This document shows positions 7,864 to 15,338 of a stretch of DNA of 64,000 nucleotides, in pieces (the stretch's first letter is position 1; every line of letters starts with the position of its first letter). The position numbers and the translations under genes were made by a program. The stretch is taken from the NCBI RefSeq assembly GCF_040218065.1, contig NZ_JAVJQE010000007.1, positions 124,001 to 188,000 on the forward strand. The letters are read 5' to 3'. This DNA is from Marivibrio sp040218065. GTDB taxonomy: Bacteria; Pseudomonadota; Alphaproteobacteria; UBA8366; Aestuariispiraceae. The notes beneath the pieces are model-generated. The model searched no databases and had not been told where the DNA came from. It was given only the letters and a program-made list of their open reading frames with translations.

Positions 7864-8478
7864 TCAGCCCGCATCGTCCGCGCGGTAGGAAATGATGGAA
7901 AGATAGATCGCGGGCAGCCTCACCAGCTCCTTAGGCCCGTGCACCGAGACCGCGTCGAAGAACAGCGAATCCCCCGGCTTCAGGGTGAAGGTCTGGTCGC
8001 CGTGGCGGTAGATCAGCTCGCCTTCCAGCATGTGGATGAACTCCACCCCGTCGTGGCGGAACTGGTCGTAGGCCTCCGACTCCTCAGTCAGCGTGATAAG
8101 GTAGGGCTCGACCCCCACTTCGCCGCGCACGCCGGAGCCGAGCAGCTGGTAGAGGTGGCCGGCGCGCGTGCCGCGGCGATCGATCTGCAGACCCTGTCCG
8201 GCCGGCACGTAGGAGACGTCCCGGCTCAATTCGAACGGCGTGAAGAAGCTGGAGATCGGCACCGAGAGGGCGGCCGACAGCGCAGAGAGCGTGGAGAGCG
8301 AGGGGCTCGCCTGGCCGTTCTCGATCTTTGAGAGCATGCCCTGGCTCAAGCCGGCGGCGCTCGCCAGCTCGGCCATCGTCATGTCCTGACGCTTGCGGCA
8401 GCGCCGGATCTCCTGGCCGACATATTCCTCCAGCGGTCGCGGCGCGTCCTCGGAGCCTGATGGGTCGTCAGTGCTCAT
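7864..8478 (-). CDS. XRE-family transcriptional regulator with C-terminal cupin
   Basis: 204-residue two-domain regulator. Residues ~18-75 are an HTH of the XRE type (GQEIRRCRKRQDMTMAELASAAGLSQGMLSKIENGQASPSLSTL). Residues ~125-195 are a small cupin barrel (HDGVEFIHMLEGELIYRHGDQTFTLKPGDSLFFDAVSVHG) that usually binds a small ligand. It lies directly upstream of, and on the same strand as, glxBCD-glnT, so it most likely controls that operon in response to a nitrogen compound. That is inference from position. This replaces the AraC-type GlxA that I recall at the rhizobial cluster. Confidence 0.85.
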   Translation of the reverse strand: MSTDDPSGSEDAPRPLEEYVGQEIRRCRKRQDMTMAELASAAGLSQGMLSKIENGQASPSLSTLSALSAALSVPISSFFTPFELSRDVSYVPAGQGLQIDRRGTRAGHLYQLLGSGVRGEVGVEPYLITLTEESEAYDQFRHDGVEFIHMLEGELIYRHGDQTFTLKPGDSLFFDAVSVHGPKELVRLPAIYLSIISYRADDAG

Positions 8479-8628
8479 GGGATGCGAGCATACCGAACCT
8501 GCCGGATGGAGCGAGAGGTTTTCTTGAGGCCTCGGCCTTTCCCCTCATAATACCGACGGGAACGAGCCGCCGCCGGTTGGCCCGGCTCAAGGCCGGGCCG
8601 ACGGCTTACGCCGCCGCCCCCGCAAAAG

Positions 8629-8672
8629 CGTCATCCCGGCCGCAGCGCAGCGGAGAGCCGGGAGACCCGGAG
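8629..8672. repeat. Intergenic REP-like repeat, copy 2 (partial)
   Basis: Starts with the same bases as the element at 3288 (GTCATCCCGGCCGCAGCGC) and continues as AGCGGAGAGCCGGGAGACCCGG, so it keeps the left arm but not the long right arm of copy 1. It lies in the 264-base gap between the divergent XRE-cupin and recQ genes. I see nothing else in that gap apart from GC-rich sequence and the recQ ribosome-binding site. Confidence 0.45.
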
Positions 8673-8742
8673 TCTGAGCGAGGCGCCGGTGCTGGGACAA
8701 CCCCTCTCGCCCTGCCGCCGCGAGTCGGCTAAAGGGAGCGGC

Positions 8743-10593
8743 ATGTCGATCGAGAGCTTTTCCGACCATCATCCCGACGTCGCGCTTGAAGCCGCCGACC
8801 GGGACCGATTGCTGAGCGGCCTTAAGGAGGTTTTCGGCTACGAGCGCTTACGCCCGGGGCAGGATACGGCGCTGGCCCACATCATGGCCGGGCGCAATCT
8901 TCTGGCGGTCATGCCGACGGGCGCCGGCAAGTCGATCTGCTATCAGCTGCCGGCCGTCGTCGGCGGGGGGCTGACGGTCGTCGTCTCGCCGCTGATCGCG
9001 TTGATGCGCGACCAGGTCGCGGCGCTGCGCGCCGCCGGGGTCGAGGCGGGCAGCCTCAACAGCTCGACCGACGGGCAAGAGCGCGAGCGCATCCTGGCCG
9101 CCTTGAAGGCGGGGAGCCTGCGCCTGCTCTATCTCTCGCCGGAGCGCCTCGCCTCCGGCGACGCGGTGCGGCTGTTGGAGCGCGCGGACGTCAAGCTGCT
9201 GGCGATCGACGAGGCGCATTGCGTCAGCCAATGGGGCCACGACTTCCGCCCGGAATACACGCGGCTGGGCGAGGTGCGCCGGCGCCTGGGCGAGCCGCTT
9301 ACGATCGCGCTCACCGCGACGGCCGACCGCGCGACTCGCGACGATATCGCCCGTCAGCTGTTCGACGAGCCGCCCGCCGTCCTAGTCAACGGCTTCGACC
9401 GGCCGAACCTGCGCCTCGCCATGCGGCCGAAATCGACGCCGCGCCGGCAAATCCAGGATTTCCTGGCGCTGCATCGCGGGGAGAGCGGCATCGTCTACTG
9501 CAACTCCCGCCGCCAGACGGAGGAGCTGTCGGTCGATCTGGCGGCCGACGGCGTCGACGCCCACGCCTACCACGCGGGCATGGAAAAAGAGGCGCGCGAG
9601 CGGGTGCAGGATCTGTTCCTGGCGCGCGACGGGGTCGTGATCTTCGCCACCGTCGCCTTCGGCATGGGGATCGACAAGCCGGACGTGCGCTTCGTGGCCC
9701 ACGCCGGCCTGCCGAAAAGCGTCGAGGCCTATTACCAGGAAATCGGGCGCGCCGGGCGCGACGGGCTGCCGGCCGATACGCTCACCCTCTACGGCGTCGA
9801 CGACATCCGCCTGCGCCGGCGCCAGATCGATGAGAGCGAAGCCCCGGAGGAGCGCAAGCGCGTCGACCGTCAGCGCCTGAACGCGCTGGTCGCGCTGTGC
9901 GAGGCGCCGCGCTGCCGGCGCCAGACGCTGCTCGCCTATTTCGGCGAGACGGAGACGGAGCCGTGCGGCAATTGCGACCTGTGCCTAGACGGGGTCGAGA
10001 CCGTCGACGGCACGGTCGATGCGCAGAAGGCGCTCTCCGCCATCCTGCGCACCGGTCAGCGCTTCGGGATGGAGCATCTGATCAGCCTGCTGCGCGGCGA
10101 GCAGACCGATAAGATCGCCCGCTTCGGCCATGACAAGCTGCCGACCTTCGGCGTCGGCGCCGATCGCACCAAGAACCAATGGCGCGGCATCTTCCGCCAG
10201 CTCTACGCGCTGGGGATCGCGAACTTCGATCCGGCCGACACCGGCGCCTGGACCGTCGGTCCGCACGGCCGCGCGGCCCTGAAGGGGGAGGAGGCGGTGC
10301 GCCTGCGCCTGGAGCCGGAGCGCGCGATGCGCAATCGCCGACGCGACCGCCAGCCGGCGGCGCTGCCCGACGACGTCGATCAGGAGCTTCTCGGCCGGCT
10401 GAAGGAGCGCCGCCTGACGCTGGCGCGCGAGGAGGGGGTGCCGGCCTATGTCGTCTTCCCCGACCGCACCCTGATCGAGATCGCCGCGGCGCGACCCGGC
10501 AGCCTGGAGGATTTCCGGCGGCTTCACGGCGTGGGCGCGCGCAAGTTGGAGCGCTACGGCGAGGCCTTTCTAGAGGTGGTGCGCGGGGGCTAA
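8743..10593 (+). CDS. recQ: ATP-dependent DNA helicase RecQ
   Basis: 3'-5' DNA helicase of recombination and repair, 616 residues, the usual length for bacterial RecQ. Helicase motif I MPTGAGKS is at ~residues 57-64, motif II is IDEAHC followed by the RecQ-specific loop SQWGHDFRPEY, and motif VI is QEIGRAGRDG. The zinc-binding subdomain has the four cysteines of CEAPRCRRQ...EPCGNCDLC. A winged helix (QLYALGIANFD) and one HRDC domain (LLGRLKERR...LHGVGARKLERYGEAFLEVV) follow. I start at ATG 8743 because AAAGGGAG lies 5-10 bases upstream; an earlier in-frame start at 8689 lacks a ribosome site. It stands alone. Confidence 0.95.
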   Translation: MSIESFSDHHPDVALEAADRDRLLSGLKEVFGYERLRPGQDTALAHIMAGRNLLAVMPTGAGKSICYQLPAVVGGGLTVVVSPLIALMRDQVAALRAAGVEAGSLNSSTDGQERERILAALKAGSLRLLYLSPERLASGDAVRLLERADVKLLAIDEAHCVSQWGHDFRPEYTRLGEVRRRLGEPLTIALTATADRATRDDIARQLFDEPPAVLVNGFDRPNLRLAMRPKSTPRRQIQDFLALHRGESGIVYCNSRRQTEELSVDLAADGVDAHAYHAGMEKEARERVQDLFLARDGVVIFATVAFGMGIDKPDVRFVAHAGLPKSVEAYYQEIGRAGRDGLPADTLTLYGVDDIRLRRRQIDESEAPEERKRVDRQRLNALVALCEAPRCRRQTLLAYFGETETEPCGNCDLCLDGVETVDGTVDAQKALSAILRTGQRFGMEHLISLLRGEQTDKIARFGHDKLPTFGVGADRTKNQWRGIFRQLYALGIANFDPADTGAWTVGPHGRAALKGEEAVRLRLEPERAMRNRRRDRQPAALPDDVDQELLGRLKERRLTLAREEGVPAYVVFPDRTLIEIAAARPGSLEDFRRLHGVGARKLERYGEAFLEVVRGG

Positions 10594-10631
10594 GGTCTTC
10601 GCCGGATGTCGGGTCACAGGAGGAAACGGGC

Positions 10632-11504
10632 ATGACCGCGCCGCGATGGGCGATCGACAGCGAGACCGGCCGGCTGCGCGAGGTGCTGCTGTGCCGGCCG
10701 GATCATTACAGCTGGCAGGCGACCAACGCCGTCGCCGTGAAGACGCTGAGCGACAAGACCGCCGCGCCCGACCGCGCCGCCTTCGACGCGCAGTATGACG
10801 GCATGGTGCAGGCCCTTGAGGCGGCGGACGTGACCTGCCGTTACCTGGCGGCGCCCGAGCCGCAGCTGCCCTATCAGGTCTACACCCGCGATTCGAGCCA
10901 GATCACCCCCTGGGGTCCGGTGATAACCCAGCTCTATCGCCCGCAGCGGCGCGGCGAATACGCCGGCGTCATCCGCTTCTATGACGAGACCTGCGGCGGC
11001 CCTTGGCGCTATTCGACGGCCGGCACGCTGGAGGGCGGCGACATCCACATCATCCGGCCCGGCCTGTTGCTCGTGGGCTATTCCGGCGAGCGCACGGACG
11101 AAGCCGGCGCACGCCAATTCGCCCAATGGTTCGAAACCGAGGGCTGGGAGGTGCGCCTTGAACCCTTCCCGGAGCATTTCCTGCATATGGACGTGATCTT
11201 CTCGATGGTGGCGCGCGACCTCGCGCTCGCCTGCCTTGAGGTGATGGACGACGATCTGATCCGCTGGCTGCAGGACCGCCAGATCCGTCTGATCCCGGTC
11301 AGCTACAAGGACGCGATGCAGCTTTCCTGCAACGTGCTGGCTCTGGGCGACGAGCGGGTGCTGTCGGCAAGCCATTCGAGCGCCGTCAACGCGGCGCTGC
11401 GCGCGGAGGGGCTCACCGTGATCGAAACCCCGCTCGACCTCTTCACCCGCGGCGGCGGCGGGGTTCATTGCATGACGATGCCGCTGGCGCGGGATCCGGT
11501 GTAG
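10632..11504 (+). CDS. Arginine deiminase/dimethylargininase-family (GME fold) hydrolase
   Basis: 290-residue member of the guanidino-group-modifying superfamily, which hydrolyses arginine or methylarginines to citrulline or transfers amidino groups. Visible landmarks are an early RLREVLLCRP strand, YTRDSSQIT, the EGGDIHII acidic motif, FLHMDV with the catalytic His, and GGGGVHCMTMPL with the nucleophilic Cys close to the C terminus. All expected catalytic groups therefore appear present. AGGAGGAAA lies ~6 bases before the ATG. The next gene is an M20-type amidohydrolase, so the pair may break down a ureido or guanidino compound; that is inference. The exact substrate cannot be read from sequence. 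Confidence 0.8.
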   Translation: MTAPRWAIDSETGRLREVLLCRPDHYSWQATNAVAVKTLSDKTAAPDRAAFDAQYDGMVQALEAADVTCRYLAAPEPQLPYQVYTRDSSQITPWGPVITQLYRPQRRGEYAGVIRFYDETCGGPWRYSTAGTLEGGDIHIIRPGLLLVGYSGERTDEAGARQFAQWFETEGWEVRLEPFPEHFLHMDVIFSMVARDLALACLEVMDDDLIRWLQDRQIRLIPVSYKDAMQLSCNVLALGDERVLSASHSSAVNAALRAEGLTVIETPLDLFTRGGGGVHCMTMPLARDPV

Positions 11505-11520
11505 CGGCTCGCGCATCCCG

Positions 11521-11539
11521 CCCTCCCGCTTGAAGAGCG
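11521..11539 (+). terminator. Hairpin after the deiminase-family gene
   Basis: CCCTCC(C)GCT pairs with AGCGGAGGG around a short TGAAG loop, 16 bases after the stop codon. It is not followed by a T-run, so it may be a Rho-type or processing hairpin rather than a strong intrinsic terminator. Confidence 0.3.
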
Positions 11540-11618
11540 GAGGGTCGGGGAGAGAGAGAAAGAAAACCTCTCGGCGCGGGAGCGTCGAGGCGATTTGAGC
11601 GGACGTAAGGGCGCGACC

Positions 11619-12866
11619 ATGACCCTCCCCAACCTCTCCATCGACGTCGATCGCTTCTGGGCGACGATCGAGGCCTCGGCCGCCATCGGGCCGGGGCGCA
11701 AAGGCGGGCTCAGGCGCTTGGCGTTGGACGCGGCCGACGCCGAGATGCGCCGGCTCTTCACCGGGTGGTGCGAGGAGGCCGGCTATGCGGTCACGACCGA
11801 CCGGCTGGGCGACCTTTTCGCGCGGCGCCCGGGCCGGGACGAGAGCCTGGCGCCGGTGCTGATCGGCAGCCACCTGGACACGCAGGCCGCGGGCGGGCGC
11901 TATGACGGGATCGTCGGCGTGCTGGCCGGGCTGGAGGTCATGCGCTCCCTCGACGACCTCAAGATCGAGACCGAGCGGCCGATCGAAGTGGTGAACTGGA
12001 CCAACGAGGAGGGCGCGCGCTTCACGCCGCCGATGATGGCGAGCCAGGTCTTCGCCGGCCGCCAGACGCTGGAGTGGGCCCTGGCCCGCACCGACGACGC
12101 CGGCGTCACGGTGGCCGACGCGCTGGCCGAGCATGGGCTCGCCGGCGAGGCGCCGGTCGGCGGCCGGGCGATCGACAGCTATTTCGAACTGCATATCGAA
12201 CAGGGGCCCGACCTGGAGGCCGCCGGCGTCCCCCTGGGGATCGTCACCGGCGGCTATGTCGCGCGCGGCATGCGCATCGGGATCGACGGCGACAACGCCC
12301 ATTCCGGCCCCACGCCGATGCACCGGCGCAAAAACGCGCTGGTCGGCGCCGCGCAAGCCGCCGTCGCGGTCGACGAGATCGGCTGGCGATACGCCCATCT
12401 GGACGGCAAGACCACGATCGCCCGGCTTGAGGCCTGGCCGAACAAGCCTGGGATCCTGTCCAGCGAGGCGACCCTCTTCGTCGACTTCCGCAGCCCGGAC
12501 GCCGCCACCACGCAGTCAATGGAGGCGGAGATCCGCGCCGCCTTGCCCGAAGCGGCGCGGCGCAGCAACTGCACCGTCACAATCGTTGAGGATTGGACTT
12601 TCGGCGGCCCGGCCTTCGACCCCGACCTGATGGATCTCTGCCGCCGGACGGCGGAAAGGCTGGGCGTCGCGACGCTGGATCTGATGAGCCAGGCGGGCCA
12701 CGACGCCTACCACCTCTCCCATCTCTGCCCCAGCGTGTTGCTGTTCACGCCCTGCGTCGACGGGATCAGCCATAACGAGGCGGAGGCGACGACGGCCGCA
12801 GATCAGGCCCCGGGGGTGACGGTTCTGTTGAACGCCGTCGCCGAGCGCGCGGGCGTCGGCCCCTGA
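11619..12866 (+). CDS. M20-family Zn-dependent amidohydrolase (N-carbamoyl-L-amino acid hydrolase/allantoate amidohydrolase/beta-ureidopropionase type)
   Basis: 415-residue dinuclear metal hydrolase that cleaves the C-N bond of N-carbamoyl compounds. Metal ligands are visible in order: GSHLDTQAAGGRYDG (His, then bridging Asp), NWTNEEGARF (Glu), ELHIEQG (His) and ISHNEAE (His). The HSGPTPMHRRKNAL lid/dimerisation region and SQAGHDAYHLS are also family-typical. The members of this family (allantoate, beta-ureidopropionate, N-carbamoyl amino acids) cannot be separated by eye. I use ATG 11619; a TTG at 11595 in the same frame is less likely. It lies 114 bases after the deiminase-family gene and converges on phoB. 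Confidence 0.82.
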   Translation: MTLPNLSIDVDRFWATIEASAAIGPGRKGGLRRLALDAADAEMRRLFTGWCEEAGYAVTTDRLGDLFARRPGRDESLAPVLIGSHLDTQAAGGRYDGIVGVLAGLEVMRSLDDLKIETERPIEVVNWTNEEGARFTPPMMASQVFAGRQTLEWALARTDDAGVTVADALAEHGLAGEAPVGGRAIDSYFELHIEQGPDLEAAGVPLGIVTGGYVARGMRIGIDGDNAHSGPTPMHRRKNALVGAAQAAVAVDEIGWRYAHLDGKTTIARLEAWPNKPGILSSEATLFVDFRSPDAATTQSMEAEIRAALPEAARRSNCTVTIVEDWTFGGPAFDPDLMDLCRRTAERLGVATLDLMSQAGHDAYHLSHLCPSVLLFTPCVDGISHNEAEATTAADQAPGVTVLLNAVAERAGVGP

Positions 12867-12888
12867 AGGGCGCGGCGGCGCGGCGCCT

Positions 12889-13590
12889 CTATCCCGCCGG
12901 CGGCTCCAGCGCGTAGCCGGCGGAGCGCACAGTGCGGATCAGGTCCGCGCCGCCCTCATCGTTCAGCGCCTTGCGCAGGCGGCGGATATGGACGTCCACC
13001 GTGCGCAGCTCGACATAGACGTCGCGGCCCCACACGGCGTCGAGCAGCTGTTCGCGGCTGAAGACCCGGCCCGGATGCTCCATGAAATGGCGCAGCAGGC
13101 GGTATTCGGTCGGCCCCAGCTTCACCTCGCGCTCGCCGCGGCGAACCCGGTGGCCGGCGAGGTCCATGCGGATGTCGGCCACGGTCAGCGATTCCTCGGA
13201 AAGCGCCGGGCGGGCGCGGCGCAACAGCGCATGGACCCGCGCCGTCAGCTCGGCCGGCGAGAAGGGTTTGGGCACATAGTCGTCGGCGCCGGCGTCGAGA
13301 CCGCGCACGGTGTCCGCCTCCTCGCCGCGCGCGGTCAACATGATGATCGGCAGCTGCTTGGTGCCGGGCCGCCTGCGCAGCTGGCGGCAGACCTCAATGC
13401 CCGAGAGCTGCGGCAGCATCCAGTCGAGCAGCACCAGATCGGGCGGGTTCTCCTCGACCGCGACGAGGGCCTCCTCGCCGTCTGAAACCGCGTCCACCTC
13501 GAAGCCTTCATGCTCCAGATTGTAGCGCAGCAGGGTCACGACCGCCGTTTCGTCCTCGACGATCAGGATCCGGGGCTTCAAGCCGCTCAT
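12889..13590 (-). CDS. phoB: Phosphate regulon response regulator PhoB
   Basis: 233-residue OmpR/PhoB-type regulator. The receiver domain (1-~125) has the acidic pair ED at 12-13, the phospho-acceptor Asp56 in LLDWMLP, the switch Thr in MLTARG and Lys in PKPF. The C-terminal winged helix (~135-230) ends with VDVHIRRLRKALN and IRTVRSAGYAL. When phosphorylated by PhoR under phosphate limitation it should bind Pho boxes such as the one proposed upstream of pstS. Its ATG overlaps the phoU stop by four bases. It is the last gene of the phoR-pstSCAB-phoU-phoB run. Confidence 0.95.
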   Translation of the reverse strand: MSGLKPRILIVEDETAVVTLLRYNLEHEGFEVDAVSDGEEALVAVEENPPDLVLLDWMLPQLSGIEVCRQLRRRPGTKQLPIIMLTARGEEADTVRGLDAGADDYVPKPFSPAELTARVHALLRRARPALSEESLTVADIRMDLAGHRVRRGEREVKLGPTEYRLLRHFMEHPGRVFSREQLLDAVWGRDVYVELRTVDVHIRRLRKALNDEGGADLIRTVRSAGYALEPPAG

Positions 13591-14345
13591 CGGCCGGGGT
13601 CCTCCTCCGCATCCTCGCCGAGATCGTCGTCGTCCGGATCCATCACCGTGTAGTTCGAGGCGTCGGCCTTGGGACGGCGATCGGCGAGCATCTCGCCCTC
13701 GACCTGGAAGTGAATGATCTCCGCGATGTTGGTCGCGTGGTCGCCGATCCGCTCCAGGTTTTTGGCGATGAACAAAAGGTGGGTGCAGGGCGTGATGTGC
13801 CGCGGATCCTCCATCATGTAGGTCAGCAGCTCGCGGAACAGGCTGGTGTAGAGGCTGTCGACCTCCTCGTCGGATTCCCAGACCTCAACCGCCTTCTCGA
13901 CGTCGCCCTGCAGGAAGGCGTCCATCACGTCCTTCAACATCGCCTGCACCAGCGCGCCCATGCGTGCGACGCCGCGGGTCAAGGGCGTGACCGGCATCTG
14001 GCTCAAGGCGGTCGCGCGCTTGGCCATGTTCTTGGCGTAATCGCCGACCCGCTCCACCTCGGACGAACAGCGCAGGGTCGCCAGGATGAAGCGCAGGTCG
14101 TTCGCCACCGGCTGGCGCAGCGCCAGCATGCGCATCACCAGCGCGTCGATCTCGCGCTCGATCGCGTCGATCTGCTTGTCCTGGTCCTTGACCTTGGCCG
14201 CAAGCTTTTCGTCGCGCCGCTCCACAGCCTGCAGCGCGGCCTGAAGCTGGGTTTCGGCCAACGCGCCCATCTGGGTGATCTGCTTGGTCAGCCGCTGGAA
14301 TTCCTCATCATAGGCGGCGACGATATGCGTGCCCTGCTCCGACAT
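13587..14345 (-). CDS. phoU: Phosphate signalling protein PhoU
   Basis: 252-residue all-helical cytoplasmic protein that links the state of the Pst transporter to PhoR. Two repeats of the PhoU fold are recognisable, with the metal-binding E/D-rich helices DALVMRMLALRQPVANDLRFILATLRCSSEVERVGDYAKNMAKR and, in the second repeat, CTHLLFIAKNLERIGDHATNIAE. The C-terminal ~20 residues are very acidic (MDPDDDDLGEDAEED), longer than in E. coli. It sits between pstB and phoB and overlaps phoB by ATGA. Confidence 0.95.
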   Translation of the reverse strand: MSEQGTHIVAAYDEEFQRLTKQITQMGALAETQLQAALQAVERRDEKLAAKVKDQDKQIDAIEREIDALVMRMLALRQPVANDLRFILATLRCSSEVERVGDYAKNMAKRATALSQMPVTPLTRGVARMGALVQAMLKDVMDAFLQGDVEKAVEVWESDEEVDSLYTSLFRELLTYMMEDPRHITPCTHLLFIAKNLERIGDHATNIAEIIHFQVEGEMLADRRPKADASNYTVMDPDDDDLGEDAEEDPGR

Positions 14346-14416
14346 CGGTGATCTCTTTCCCGTTTGCGGACGACCCGCGCCCCCGCGCGCCGCCCGACGA
14401 CCAACCTATTGTGCGG

Positions 14417-14434
14417 CCCCGTCGTCCGACGGGG
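14417..14434 (-). terminator. Hairpin between pstB and phoU
   Basis: CCCCGTCG and CGACGGGG form a perfect 8-bp stem with a two-base spacer in the 98-base pstB-phoU gap. There is no T-run on the minus strand after it. It may stabilise the 3' end of the pst message or attenuate entry into phoU-phoB. Confidence 0.35.
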
Positions 14435-14443
14435 CGGCGCCTC

Positions 14444-15295
14444 TTATCCGAAGCGTCCGGTGATGTAGCCTTGCGTCTTCTCGTCCTTGGGATTGGTGAA
14501 GATCGTCTCGGTCTCGCCGTACTCGATCAGATCGCCCAGATGGAAGAAGGCGGTCTTTTGGGAGACGCGGGCGGCCTGCTGCATCGAGTGGGTGACGATG
14601 ACGATCGTGTAGTTCTCGCGCAGCTCGTGGATCAGGTCCTCGATCTTCGCGGTCGCGATCGGATCCAGCGCCGAGCACGGCTCGTCCATCAGGATCACTT
14701 CGGGCTGCACCGCAATGGCGCGCGCGATGCACAGCCGCTGCTGCTGCCCGCCGGAGAGGCCGGTGCCCGGCTGATCCAGGCGGTCCTTCGCCTCCTCCCA
14801 CAGGCCCGCCTTGCGCAGAGAGGTCTCAACCAACTCGTCGCATTCGGCCTTGTTGCGCACGATGCCGTGGATCTTCGGCCCGTAGGCGATGTTCTCGTAG
14901 ATCGATTTCGGGAAGGGGTTCGGCTTCTGGAACACCATGCCGACGCGCGCGCGCAGATGCACCACGTCGACCTTGGGGTCGTAGATGTCCTCGCCCTCCA
15001 TCTCGATCGAGCCCTGGACGCGGCAGATGTCCACCACGTCGTTCATCCGGTTGAGGCAACGCAGGAAGGTCGACTTGCCGCAGCCGGACGGGCCGATCAG
15101 CGAGGTGACCGCATGCTCCATGATGTCGATGTCGACGTCGAACAGGGCCTGCTTGTCGCCGTAGAAGACGTTGACCTGGCGCGCCTTCATCTTGGTGCGG
15201 CCGTCCGCGCGGGCCTTCGGGGCCGTGGGAGTCGGCGCGGCGGCGGGCGCGTTGGCGGCGTGTTCGGGGACGCCGGTCTGGGTCTGGTCGCTCAT
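14444..15295 (-). CDS. pstB: Phosphate ABC transporter ATP-binding protein PstB
   Basis: 283-residue ATPase of the high-affinity phosphate importer. Walker A is GPSGCGKST, the signature is LSGGQQQRLCIARA, Walker B is VILMDEPCSALDP, and the H-loop is VTHSMQQA. The first ~35 residues (poor in hydrophobics, Ala/Pro-rich) are a dispensable-looking extension compared with E. coli PstB; a Met in TKMKARQVNVFYGDKQAL shows where the conserved part begins. It lies 43 bases downstream of pstA. Confidence 0.97.
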   Translation of the reverse strand: MSDQTQTGVPEHAANAPAAAPTPTAPKARADGRTKMKARQVNVFYGDKQALFDVDIDIMEHAVTSLIGPSGCGKSTFLRCLNRMNDVVDICRVQGSIEMEGEDIYDPKVDVVHLRARVGMVFQKPNPFPKSIYENIAYGPKIHGIVRNKAECDELVETSLRKAGLWEEAKDRLDQPGTGLSGGQQQRLCIARAIAVQPEVILMDEPCSALDPIATAKIEDLIHELRENYTIVIVTHSMQQAARVSQKTAFFHLGDLIEYGETETIFTNPKDEKTQGYITGRFG

Positions 15296-15338
15296 TCGGA
15301 TCGCTCCTTCGCGGGTCGACGGCTCGGGGCGGCTCGGC

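Noticed and set aside
10614..12398. A 594-codon open frame antisense to the deiminase-family and M20-type genes
   Set aside because: Same codon-shadow effect; no domain or ribosome site, and both plus-strand genes have intact catalytic motifs.
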